DNA of 38,373 nucleotides. Source: Calditrichota bacterium (lineage in GTDB: Bacteria; Calditrichota; Calditrichia; Calditrichales; Calditrichaceae). Shown piece by piece: positions 23,810 through 33,300 of this stretch (positions within the stretch are counted from its first letter, which is position 1; the number at the start of each line of letters is the position of its first letter). A program made the position numbers and the translations under genes. The notes under the pieces are model-generated. The model was not told the origin of the DNA and made no database searches. It saw nothing but the letters and a program-made list of their open reading frames with translations. The stretch lies in contig RQOG01000146.1 in NCBI GenBank assembly GCA_003854985.1, forward strand, positions 1 through 38,373, written 5' to 3'.

Positions 23810-26431
23810 GTGAATGTGAAGAATAAGCAGACTGAGCAGATATTAGAATCTAAAATACTACCTTTTGTATCCAAACCCGCCCGATATATAGGAAATGAAA
23901 TCAACGTTGTGCTTAAAGATTTAAATTCCATATCGGTTCATGTGGCGCTGGCTTTTCCGGAAGTTTATGAACTTGCCATGTCCTATGTGGGATTTGATAT
24001 GTTGTATCATGTTCTGAATCAGCAGGAAAGCATTTATGCGGAAAGGGTTTATGCTCCCTGGCCGGATATGGAAAAGCTGATGCGGGAACAACATCTGCCC
24101 TTATACAGTCTGGAGACGTTTACACCTTTAAAGGAATTTGATATTATCGGTTTCAGTCTGCAATATGAATTAACCTATGCCAATATACTGAATATGCTGG
24201 ATTTAGCCGGTATAGCGCCGTTATCTTCGGAAAGAGATGAGAATGATCCTTTGATTATCGGCGGGGGACCTTGTTCCTGCAACCCTGAACCCGTGGCGGA
24301 TTTTTTTGACGCATTTTTAATCGGCGATGGAGAAGAGGCCGTGCTTGAAATTAGCCAGGTGCTTTCCAAATGTAAAAAAAGCAGGCTGACCCGCGCCGAA
24401 AAACTAAAGGAATTGGCCGGGATAAGGGGCATATATATTCCGCAGTTTTATAAAGCGGAATATGAAGACGGACGTTTTAAAAACCTGCGTTCTTTGGAAG
24501 AGGCTGCGCCTGAACGAATTCTAACCCGTATTGTGCCGGATTTGAAACCACAGTTTTATCCCGAAAAACCGCTGGTTCCCTTGATAGAAATCACCCACGA
24601 CCGGATTGCCGTTGAGGTAATGCGGGGCTGTACGGAAGGCTGCCGGTTTTGTAATGCGGGCATGATTTACAGGCCGGTAAGAGAAAGAAATTATCAGGAT
24701 GTTATGCGCCAGATTTCAGGGGGATTACAAAACAGCGGTTATGAAGAAGTTTCATTTTTATCGTTATCCATATCAGATTATTCGCAACTGCCGGCCTTGA
24801 TGACGGAGAGTGAAAAACTGCTTAATAAAAAGAATATCAATGTTTCTCTGCCGTCCATGCGTCTGGACAGCTTTAACGAAGAAATTGCACAATTTGTATC
24901 ATCCGTAAGAAAATCGGGCTTTACGTTTGCTCCGGAAGCCGGCAGTGAACGGCTCAGAAGAGTTATTAATAAGAGTATTACCGAAGACAATTTATTTAGT
25001 TCGGTTGAGATAGCCCTTAAGAGCGGATGGAAATTACTAAAATTTTATTTCATGATTGGTTTACCAACAGAAACAGAGGAGGATGTAGAGGCGATTGCCG
25101 GTCTTGTTGACAAAGCGGTTTGGTTGGGAAAAAAATATGGGAAAATCCGTTATCATGTGTCCATATCACCATTTTCTCCCAAATCTCATACGCCTTTTCA
25201 ATGGGAACGGCAAAACACAAAAGAAGAACTTATCGGAAAGATCGATCTGTTAAGAAACAAATTTTCCCGGATGCATCAGATAAAAATGAGCTGGCGCGAT
25301 CCGGAAGTATCCCGGATCGAATGTATCCTGGGAAGGGGCGATCGCAGGATGTCGAAGGCCATTTTGCAGGCCTGGAAAGCAGGCGCAAAATTTGACGGCT
25401 GGACGGACTATTTTAACTATGACACCTGGATCAATGCGTTTGATGCGGCCGGTTTAACTTTGGCTGAATTTGAAAAGGAATTGAACGTGGAAGACCCTCT
25501 GCCCTGGGATCATCTCGATAAAGGAGTGAGCAAAGCATTTTTAAAGAAAGAACGAGCCAAAGCTTTTCAGGGAAAGCCTTCGGAAGACTGCAAAACCGGT
25601 ATCTGCCTGGCCTGCGGACTTCAGCGTAAAGGCGGATTTGCTGAAATTACAGACTGCTATCGGGTCAATAACCGGCATCGGAAAAAAGTTATATCCGGTT
25701 CAGATGAAATCAATGAACCGGTTCCTGAAATAGTATCCCGGCCAACCGCAAAAGAAGCTGTGTTTTACCGAATTCAATTTGAGAAATCTGATTACGGACG
25801 GTATCTGTCTCATCTCGATATTGTCCGCGCATTCGAAAGAGGATGCCGAAAAGCCAGGATACCGCTTCTTTACAGCCAGGGATTTAATCCTCACCCGAAA
25901 ATGTCCTTTGCCCCGCCGCTTTCACTGGGATTTACAAGCGAAGCGGAATATGCGGATTTTGAGATTACGACGGATTATCAGGGAGATATTATCGCTGATC
26001 TGAATCCGCATCTTCCCGCAGGGATCAGGCTGATTAACTGGCGGGTGTTTCCGGGTAAGCCGAAGACACTCAACGAGTCCATCAGTGCAGCCCGGTACAC
26101 TGTTGATACATCCGGACTGGATATCGATGATTATCATTTTTCAAAAGCTCTTGAACAGTTGCTAAAGGCGGAATCAATCAGGGTGAGCCGTTTTATCAAG
26201 GGCAAAGAAAAGGAAATTGATATCAGGCCCTATATTGAATCTATTACAAAAATCGATCGGTCTATTCAGATAAAAACAAAGTATGTAGATAAAAGAACCG
26301 TCCGTTTAAATGAAATTTTGGACGAGCTTATGGGGAACACGAGGACACAAAAAAGTATTCCTGTTCACCGGATGGCTCAGTTGATTCATGAAAACGGCCG
26401 GGAATTTTCGCCTCTTGAAGTAAATTTCTAA
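23810..26431 (+). CDS. B12-binding-type radical SAM protein fused to DUF2344 (TIGR03960-TIGR03936)
   Basis: The 873-residue protein has an N-terminal half with a B12-binding-like Rossmann region (DIIGFSLQYELTYANILNML, then IIGGGPCSCNPEP). The radical SAM core has the [4Fe-4S] motif C274-x3-C278-x2-C281 in RGCTEGCRFCNAG, and downstream FAPEAGSERLRRVINKSI. A Cys-rich linker (CKTGICLACG, about 594-603) leads to the C-terminal DUF2344 domain (about 645-873), recognised by RYLSHLDIVRAFERGCRKARIP and FNPHPKMSFAPPL. In many genomes these two parts are separate neighbours upstream of rng-rplU-rpmA, and here they are fused in the same position. A modification role in RNA or ribosome biology is plausible, but unproven to my knowledge. 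The start is GTG 23810; GTG 23816 is an alternative. Confidence 0.93.
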   Translation: MNVKNKQTEQILESKILPFVSKPARYIGNEINVVLKDLNSISVHVALAFPEVYELAMSYVGFDMLYHVLNQQESIYAERVYAPWPDMEKLMREQHLPLYSLETFTPLKEFDIIGFSLQYELTYANILNMLDLAGIAPLSSERDENDPLIIGGGPCSCNPEPVADFFDAFLIGDGEEAVLEISQVLSKCKKSRLTRAEKLKELAGIRGIYIPQFYKAEYEDGRFKNLRSLEEAAPERILTRIVPDLKPQFYPEKPLVPLIEITHDRIAVEVMRGCTEGCRFCNAGMIYRPVRERNYQDVMRQISGGLQNSGYEEVSFLSLSISDYSQLPALMTESEKLLNKKNINVSLPSMRLDSFNEEIAQFVSSVRKSGFTFAPEAGSERLRRVINKSITEDNLFSSVEIALKSGWKLLKFYFMIGLPTETEEDVEAIAGLVDKAVWLGKKYGKIRYHVSISPFSPKSHTPFQWERQNTKEELIGKIDLLRNKFSRMHQIKMSWRDPEVSRIECILGRGDRRMSKAILQAWKAGAKFDGWTDYFNYDTWINAFDAAGLTLAEFEKELNVEDPLPWDHLDKGVSKAFLKKERAKAFQGKPSEDCKTGICLACGLQRKGGFAEITDCYRVNNRHRKKVISGSDEINEPVPEIVSRPTAKEAVFYRIQFEKSDYGRYLSHLDIVRAFERGCRKARIPLLYSQGFNPHPKMSFAPPLSLGFTSEAEYADFEITTDYQGDIIADLNPHLPAGIRLINWRVFPGKPKTLNESISAARYTVDTSGLDIDDYHFSKALEQLLKAESIRVSRFIKGKEKEIDIRPYIESITKIDRSIQIKTKYVDKRTVRLNEILDELMGNTRTQKSIPVHRMAQLIHENGREFSPLEVNF

Positions 26432-26542
26432 CGAATCCGTTTCTTGTGGTAATCCATTACTAAGTTGGGCAGGTTGTATACAAACCGCAAATTTTATATT
26501 TCGGTCAGTGATAGGCCTGCATAATGGATAAGGAAAAATAGT

Positions 26543-28087
26543 ATGACTAAGGAAATTATAATTAACGCTACAAATGAAGAAACAAGAATCGCTATTATGG
26601 AAGATTCCAAGCTTGTGGAATTGTTTGTGGAACGGCCGGAATATGAACGCATGGTCGGCGATATTTACAAGGGTATCGTAACGCGGGTTTTGCCCGGCAT
26701 GCAGGCGGCATTTATCGCCATCGGCCATGAACAAAACGCCTTTCTTCATTTCTCCGATGTAAAGGAATCGTACCAGGATTATTTTATCGATTATGATGAC
26801 GAGGAAGAAGAAAACGGGAAACCCGTAAAAAAGAAAAATCATCACACCCATTTTAACGTGGCTAAAGAACTTAAAGAAGGCCAGGAAATTGTCGTTCAGA
26901 TTGTCAAAGAGCCAATAAGCACAAAAGGCTGCCGGGTCACTACCGAAACATCGCTTCCGGGCAGATTTGTCGTGCTCATTCCCGGTCAGTCTCATATCGG
27001 CATATCAAGGAAAATAAGTAATAGCAAGGAAAGAAAACGCTTAAAAGCCTTAACAAGGGAAATCCTGCCTTCTAATTTTGGCGCTATTATCAGGACGGTG
27101 GCCGAGGACAAGAAGGAGAAGGTGATTCGGAAAGATCTGAACGGCCTGGTTGAAACATGGAAAAAAATCGAGAAAAAGATCAAAGAAAGTAAAGCGCCTG
27201 TCCTGGTTTATAAAGACCTGGCTATGGCCTCCAGCATCATGCGCGATCTTTTTACTCCGGATGTTGATAACGTTATTATCGATTCACGCCGGTTAATGAG
27301 AGAACTGATCACCTATATAAAAGACGTTGCGCCACAGCTTACTCAGAAAGTAAGCTATTATAATGGTAAAGTTCCCATTTTCGATCATTACAAAATCGAG
27401 CAGGATATTGAGAAAATGGGTGAAAGTAAAGTCTGGCTTAAAAACGGCGGTTACATAATAATCGAGCCAACGGAGGCCTTGGTTTCGATAGACGTTAACA
27501 GCGGTAAGTTTATCGGCAGAAAAGACCATGAGACTAATTCGCTGAAGATTAACATGGAAGCGGCCAGGGAAATAGCCAGACAGGCCCGGCTGAGAGATTT
27601 GGGAGGCCTGATAGTCATCGATTTTATCGACATGCTTGATGATGACAACAAGAAGAAAATATATTATGAACTGAAAAAAGAATTTGCCAAAGACCGGTCG
27701 ATAACAAAAATTGCAGAGTTGAGCCGCTTCGGATTGATGGAAATGACCAGGCAAAGGGTCAGGCCGAGTGTATTATATACCATTAACGATTCCTGTCCCG
27801 TTTGCGGAGGCTCCGGTCTTGTTCCGACCTTAAATACGGTTATATCTTCCATCGAGAGATGGATACAGCGGTACCGGGTGATGCGGGGCGACCGGCGGAT
27901 TAGCATCCGTGTTACGCCGGATGTTTATGAAATTATGAACCGGGGCCGTTATAACAGGCGTCTAAAACTAATGTGGAAATACTGGATGAAAATTAATTTG
28001 GTGAGGGATGAGAAAATCAAGATTGGGACTTTTGCCGTATACGACAGGGAAAATAAAAGACAGCTTGAGCTGGAAAAATCCGCTTGA
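26543..28087 (+). CDS. rng: Ribonuclease G/E family endoribonuclease
   Basis: This 514-residue single-strand-specific endoribonuclease acts in rRNA 5'-end maturation and mRNA decay. The N-terminal S1 domain is split by a short acidic/His insertion (about 82-103). The catalytic DNase I-like domain carries the two magnesium aspartates D317 (SIDVNSG) and D360 (VIDFIDM). The zinc-link cysteines C418 and C421 (CPVCGGSG), used for dimer formation, follow. The length is that of RNase G, without the long RNase E scaffold tail. It lies 111 nt after the radical SAM fusion and 64 nt before rplU, the widely conserved order. A palindrome, TTGTATACAA (26474-26483), sits in the upstream gap. Confidence 0.95.
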   Translation: MTKEIIINATNEETRIAIMEDSKLVELFVERPEYERMVGDIYKGIVTRVLPGMQAAFIAIGHEQNAFLHFSDVKESYQDYFIDYDDEEEENGKPVKKKNHHTHFNVAKELKEGQEIVVQIVKEPISTKGCRVTTETSLPGRFVVLIPGQSHIGISRKISNSKERKRLKALTREILPSNFGAIIRTVAEDKKEKVIRKDLNGLVETWKKIEKKIKESKAPVLVYKDLAMASSIMRDLFTPDVDNVIIDSRRLMRELITYIKDVAPQLTQKVSYYNGKVPIFDHYKIEQDIEKMGESKVWLKNGGYIIIEPTEALVSIDVNSGKFIGRKDHETNSLKINMEAAREIARQARLRDLGGLIVIDFIDMLDDDNKKKIYYELKKEFAKDRSITKIAELSRFGLMEMTRQRVRPSVLYTINDSCPVCGGSGLVPTLNTVISSIERWIQRYRVMRGDRRISIRVTPDVYEIMNRGRYNRRLKLMWKYWMKINLVRDEKIKIGTFAVYDRENKRQLELEKSA

Positions 28088-28151
28088 CAAGTAGTAATCA
28101 TAATCTTAAATTAACGGCTCAATTTTTTAAGCAAGAGCGCTGGGAGATAAA

Positions 28152-28736
28152 ATGTACGCGATCGTAGAAATAGCCGGAAAACAATTCCGGGTTGAAAAAA
28201 ATAAAAATCTGAAAGTTCCTTATTTACAGGGAGATGCAGGCAGTAAAGTAGCCTTTGACAAAGTTTTGTTTGTAAATAATGAAAATGGAGAAAATGTTTT
28301 CGGCAGCCCTGTTGTGGATGGTATTCAGGTATCTGCAACCATAGTTGAACACGGACGTGAAAAGAAAATCATCGTTTTCAAGAAAAAAAGACGTAAAGGA
28401 TATCAGGTAAAGAACGGCCACCGTCAGCATTTTTCTTTAATCAAGATTGATGAAATCGGCAAGGCTAAAGCCAAGGCCGCGCCGGCAAAGAAAACCGAAG
28501 AAGCTCCGAAAGCTGAAGCAGCAGAAAAAACAGCGGCTGCTAAAAAAGAACCGATTGCCAAGAAAGAACCAGCCGCTAAAAAGCCGGTTGCTAAAAAAGC
28601 AGCAGTAGCTTCCAAGCCTAAAGCGGCGCCTAAAAAGGCAGCATCCGCCGCGGGGAAAAAAGAAGCACCCGCAAAAAAGGCTACGGCAACAAAGAAGACA
28701 GCCGCCAAAAAACCGGCAAAGAAGAAGGAGGAATAA
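28152..28736 (+). CDS. rplU: 50S ribosomal protein L21 with long Lys/Ala-rich tail
   Basis: Residues 1-102 are a standard L21: MYAIVEIAGKQFRVEKN, a GSPVVDG turn, and the conserved KKKRRKGYQVKNGHRQHFSLIKI. The gene then continues for about 92 codons (residues 103-194) of low-complexity lysine, alanine and proline with KKPVAKKA- and AAPKKAA-like units, close in style to histone H1-like tails. Usual bacterial L21 is about 100-105 residues. The tail is in frame without interruption and its stop abuts the rpmA start, so it seems to be expressed. GGGAG precedes the ATG. Confidence 0.96.
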   Translation: MYAIVEIAGKQFRVEKNKNLKVPYLQGDAGSKVAFDKVLFVNNENGENVFGSPVVDGIQVSATIVEHGREKKIIVFKKKRRKGYQVKNGHRQHFSLIKIDEIGKAKAKAAPAKKTEEAPKAEAAEKTAAAKKEPIAKKEPAAKKPVAKKAAVASKPKAAPKKAASAAGKKEAPAKKATATKKTAAKKPAKKKEE

Positions 28737-29000
28737 ATGGCCCATAAAAAAGGTGTCGGCAGTTCCAGAAACGGACGCGACAGTCAGTCCAAACGGCTTG
28801 GCGTAAAAACTTTCGGCGGTGAGTTTGTTACTGCCGGTTCTATCATCATGCGTCAGCGGGGTACAAAAATTCATCCCGGAAACAATGTTGGTCTGGGCAG
28901 CGATGATACGTTGTTTGCCAAAATCGACGGGTATGTAAAATTTGAACGAAAAGACCGCGAGAGAAAAAAAGTCAGTGTTTATCCTAAAATGGCAAGCTAA
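28737..29000 (+). CDS. rpmA: 50S ribosomal protein L27
   Basis: The 87-residue protein is typical L27: [20 protein letters not shown], then [23 protein letters not shown] and [16 protein letters not shown]. It begins directly with the mature form, so it lacks the N-terminal extension that Firmicutes remove by protease. The flexible N-terminus reaches the peptidyl-transferase centre. The ATG follows the rplU stop with no gap, so the two are translationally coupled, and transcription ends at the hairpin 21 nt downstream. Confidence 0.97.
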   Translation: MAHKKGVGSSRNGRDSQSKRLGVKTFGGEFVTAGSIIMRQRGTKIHPGNNVGLGSDDTLFAKIDGYVKFERKDRERKKVSVYPKMAS

Positions 29001-29020
29001 CCAAAATACAATAATACTTT

Positions 29021-29051
29021 AAAGCCGGTTATTCTCAACCGGCTTTTTTTT
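29021..29051 (+). terminator. Intrinsic terminator after rpmA
   Basis: AAAGCCGGTT (29021-29030) pairs with AACCGGCTTT (29037-29046) across a 6-nt loop. The 3' arm runs into an eight-base T-run at 29044-29051. This closes the radical SAM-rng-rplU-rpmA unit. Confidence 0.93.
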
Positions 29052-29106
29052 ATGTATCTTTTTCGCATGATTCACATCCGATCCAATAAAAAGAAGGAGA
29101 ATAAAA

Positions 29107-29289
29107 ATGATAAAGAATGTAGGCGGAACAGATCGCATTTTAAGAATTATCGTAGGAATCGTTTTACTATTGCTCGTTTTTATCGGGCCTAAAACGCCAT
29201 GGGGGTGGCTTGGCCTGATACCTCTGCTGACCGGACTGACCAATTTTTGTCCGGCTTATTTACCTTTTAAAATAAATACAAAAAAATAA
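29107..29289 (+). CDS. DUF2892 (YgaP-like) small membrane protein
   Basis: The 60-residue protein matches the DUF2892 pattern: MIKNVGGTDRILRIIVGIVLL, a short loop (IGPKTPWGW), and a second helix LGLIPLLTGLTNFCPAY, ending PFKINT. Two membrane helices with a conserved cysteine near the second helix end are characteristic. In some proteins this module is fused to rhodanese domains (YgaP), but here it stands alone. The function of the isolated domain is unclear. An AAGGAGA ribosome site precedes the ATG. The gene is bracketed by terminators on both sides, so it is its own transcription unit. Confidence 0.9.
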   Translation: MIKNVGGTDRILRIIVGIVLLLLVFIGPKTPWGWLGLIPLLTGLTNFCPAYLPFKINTKK

Positions 29290-29312
29290 TTATAATCTCA
29301 TAAATCTCCGAC

Positions 29313-29347
29313 AAAGCGCAGGTAATCGCAATATCTGCGCTTTTTTT
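29313..29347 (+). terminator. Intrinsic terminator after the DUF2892 gene
   Basis: AAAGCGCAG (29313-29321) pairs with CTGCGCTTT (29335-29343), with a 13-nt loop and a following T-run (29341-29347). It ends the small DUF2892 unit before the NHL/outer-membrane pair. Confidence 0.88.
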
Positions 29348-29418
29348 ATTACGGAGAAAAAAAGCCGTATTGCAAAAATAAGCCGTATCGTGTAATTTTT
29401 TGTAAAAAGGTTCTGATC

Positions 29419-30330
29419 ATGAAATATGCATTCATTGTAATCTTTATTTTTTTCACTAATGCTTTCGCGCAAACAATTATTGAAAATGCCCGGTTTGGCG
29501 AGCAGGGACAACAGCCGGGTCAATTCTCCAATCCCAATGCCTTGTCCATATCTCCTGACGGAACGCTTTATATTGTGGATACGGGTAACAGCAGAATTCA
29601 GCTATTCACATTGAAAGGCAGGTTTATCCGTTCCGTGGGCGGTTTTGGTTTTAAAAATGATCAGTTTGATAAACCATATGATATCTGGACGCGTTCTGTT
29701 TTGAATTTTTATATTGCGGATTATGAAAACCAACGGGTTGTACGTTATGATAAAAATATGAATTTTATTTCCGCGCTGGAAAGTACGGAAAGCGGTAATC
29801 CCGATTTTATATTTCGTGAAATATCCAGCGTGGCAGTCAATTCGCAGAATGAATTATTTTTGCTTGAACATGGTGAGAATAAGATTATTAAATATGACAG
29901 AAACGGCAATGCGGAAAGAATTTTTGGCGCCTATCAGTCCGGAACTGGCAGCCTGGTCGAACCTCATCAGCTTGAAATTCAGGGTATTGATAAGATTATC
30001 ATTTCGGACCGGGGTAAAAAAGCGCTGATCGTTTTTGATTTTTTCGGTAATTATATCAAACATATCCAGTCGGAAGAATTCGTTGCGCCGGCCGGTCTGG
30101 CGGTCGATCAGCAATTCCGGGTTTATGTCGCCGATCCGGGTGCAGCCGCTGTTTTTAGAATTGATCCGGCCCTGACTGAAATTACAAAATTAGATTTAAA
30201 ACTGGATATACCGTTAAAGGCTCCTGCCGATTTAGCGGTCTGGAAAGAGCCGGGGCAAGAGCAAAAAACCTACAAAGTTTATATTCTTGATGGCCATGAA
30301 CTGATAATCGGGAATCTGATGGATGAATAA
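29419..30330 (+). CDS. Secreted NHL-repeat beta-propeller protein
   Basis: The 303-residue protein has a cleavable signal peptide (MKYAFIVIFIFFTNAFAQ). It then carries successive NHL repeats: FSNPNALSISPDGTLYIVDTGNSRIQLF at about 35-62, FDKPYDIWTRSVLNFYIADYENQRVVRYD at about 85-113, and further copies to about residue 260 (VAPAGLAVDQQFRVYVADPG). Five or six blades are visible, which fits a periplasmic or surface propeller used for binding. No catalytic residues are visible. Its stop overlaps the start of the large outer-membrane gene by 8 nt. The two proteins are therefore made together and probably work together. Confidence 0.88.
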   Translation: MKYAFIVIFIFFTNAFAQTIIENARFGEQGQQPGQFSNPNALSISPDGTLYIVDTGNSRIQLFTLKGRFIRSVGGFGFKNDQFDKPYDIWTRSVLNFYIADYENQRVVRYDKNMNFISALESTESGNPDFIFREISSVAVNSQNELFLLEHGENKIIKYDRNGNAERIFGAYQSGTGSLVEPHQLEIQGIDKIIISDRGKKALIVFDFFGNYIKHIQSEEFVAPAGLAVDQQFRVYVADPGAAAVFRIDPALTEITKLDLKLDIPLKAPADLAVWKEPGQEQKTYKVYILDGHELIIGNLMDE

Positions 30331-33300
30331 CATCCTCCGGTTATCCTACACCTTTATTTTTATTGCGCTTTTTTTTCCTGATGCGGATAATATATTTTCG
30401 CAAACGTATATTCCTCCGAATCCCTGGCAGGTCGATACGCTGATTACATCGCAAACCGGTATATACCGCTATGTTTTTCCTGAGACGCATCTTCCCTTAA
30501 TGCAAACAGTACAAATTACAAAAAATGGTGTATATCTAAGAGAAAATTTTGATTATCGGTCCGGCGACGATAAATACATCAGATTTTTCAGCGCATTAAT
30601 TCCGGGGGACACACTCCATATCACCTACCGGCGTTTGCCGGGTAATTTTAAAAGCAAATATACATTGTTTGCAAAAGATACGGCAAACGTTCAGGTTGAT
30701 ACTGCTGCAGTCGATACCGGTTTGGTAAGAGTAAGGCGTATTCAATTTGAGAATCCCTTTGACAATGTTCAGAGTGGATTAAATACCAGCGGCAGTATTA
30801 TGCGCGGCGTCCGGGTAGGCACCAACAGCGATTTTTCACTGAATTCGGGATTAAACCTGGAATTGTCCGGTAATCTGACCGAAAACCTGGAAGTGGTTGC
30901 CGCCCTGAACGATGAAGTGACGCCCATCCAGCCGGAGGGCAATACGCAATCGCTGAATGAAATTGATAAAGTTTTCGTCAATTTCCGGTCGCCTTATGTC
31001 AGCGGAACGGTTGGCGATTTTAATCTGGTTTATGAAAATTCACAGTATGGAAATGTGCAGAGAAAACTCCAGGGTCTTACGATTTTAGGCGAATACGATT
31101 CCAAATTCGCTGGCGCAACGGTTGCCACCACACGCGGTTATTATCATCATGTCAGTTTTATCGGGCAGGAAGGAAACCAGGGGCCATACCAGTTGACGGG
31201 GAAAAACGGGGAAAGAGATATCATTGTTCTGGCCGGGACCGAGCGTATTTATATTAACGGGCAGTTGATGACAAGAGGCGAAAGTAATGACTATGTTATT
31301 GAATACGGTAACGGCCAGGTAATCTTCAGCAACAGAAGACTGATTACAAGCGAATCCCGTATTGAAATTGATTTCGAATATTTTCCCTCTATCCAGAAAT
31401 ATAATCGAAATGTCTATGGCGCTGTTTTAGGCGGAGATTTATTCAAAAATAAATTAAAAGTGGATATGCGTTTTTACCGTGAATCCGATGATCCGGATCA
31501 GGTTTTGGAAGATGGCGCGGCATTGACCGAGCAGGAAAAACAAATTCTGCGGGAAGCGGGCAATGATCCGTTTAAAGCGAGTGTATCGGGTGAAATCTTT
31601 CGCAGCGATACCAGCGGCAGTTATGTGAAAATCGATACGTTGATTAATGAACAAACGGTTACAATATACCGATACACAGGCCGGGACGGCGGAACTTATG
31701 ACGTCAGGTTTTCTTATGTAGGACCGGGCAACGGCGATTATAAACGCGACCGTTTAGGCGTATACCGCTGGGCAGGCGTTAACCGCGGCGAATATCAGCC
31801 TTTACGGTTATTACCTCTGCCGATAAAACATGAAACAGCGGATTTTCAATTAACCTGGAATCCTTATCAGAGAATTTCTATCAGCGGGGAAGCCGCTACT
31901 TCATTTCTTGATCAGAATGTTTTTTCTCCACTGGATGATGAAAATAACCGGGGACAAGCGTATAAGGCGGAGGCTAAAGCGGATCAATTACCGCTAAAAA
32001 TCAAATCCGTCGACCTGGGTAAACTTACGCTTAATGTTACCACAAAATATGTTGAAAAGAATTTTCAACCGGCTGACCGTGTGTTTGAACCGGATTATAA
32101 ACGGTACTGGAATATTTTGCAGGAAGCGGAGGAGAGCAACGAAGAAAAGAGCTTTCAGTTTAGCGGAATTTATCAACCCTTCTCCGTTATGAAGTTAACC
32201 GTAAATACCGGGCAGTTAAGCCGGGGTGAGATGCGTTCCATGCGAAATTACGGACAATTAGAATTCAGCCGGAGCGACTGGTTCGCTGTCCGATCATATT
32301 ATGAATTTGTGGGCAGTGATATAAAAATCGGCCAGATCAGCAATGACTGGTGGCGCTATGGAATTAATCTGCAAAAGGAAATATGGAAACTGCGCCCGGA
32401 ATTGGATTATTCTTCGGAATTAAGGAAAAATAATAGTCGCGGCGCCATAAGTGGATTTCAGTTTGATGATTATATGACAGGCTTGGAGCTGATTAATCTG
32501 GATAAGTTTAATGGCTCCGTAAAATATAATCTCAGGCAGGATGCGGTTTACGATTACAGAAATCCCGGTGTTCTGATGCCGCAGTCGGTAACCCGGACCG
32601 GCCAGTTGGAACTATCGATCCGGGATTATGCCAATACCAGCGCGTCGTTAAGAATTGTCCGCAGGGAAAAAGAATTTGACGATGATTTTAAAAATATCAG
32701 GCAGGATTCGCTGACATTACAGTATGTTGATCCGACCTTTCAGGACACAGTCTGGCAGGACAGGACTACCAATCTGGCCGAACTGAATGTGTCTCATGCA
32801 TCGCTAAAAAAAGCTTTGGATGTTAATGTGAATTATAGAATTTCCACGGAACAAACCGCCCTGCGTGAAAAAATATATATTGACGTCGGCGAGAACCGGG
32901 GCAATTATCGTTACGATGAGGAATTAGATGAATATGTTCCCGACGCCAACGGTAATTATGTATTGTTTATCATTCAATCCGGACGGTTCGAACCGGTGAC
33001 TAATTTTCAGGCGTCTTTTCGTGTGAATATTGAACCGGGCCGTTACTGGAAAAAGCCCAAAGATGAATTTCAAAAGCTACTGACCTTTCTTTCCAGCGAA
33101 ACGTTTTTCCGGGTTGAGGAAGAAACGAAAGAAAGGAATTTGTGGGCTGTATACCTGATGAACCTTTCCAAATTCCAGGGCGATTCCACGTTACGCGGCA
33201 ATTTACAGTTAAACCAGGATCTTTATATTATGCGGCGCAACCGCGACTTATCGTTCCGCCTGCGTTATCGTTTAAATACCAGCAGAAATAATCAATACCT

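Noticed and set aside
28424..28874. Long minus-strand frames opposite the rplU tail and rpmA
   Set aside because: They are antisense shadows of the Lys/Ala-rich tail, giving Phe/Gly/Leu/Cys-rich nonsense, and the sense frame is clearly rplU-rpmA.
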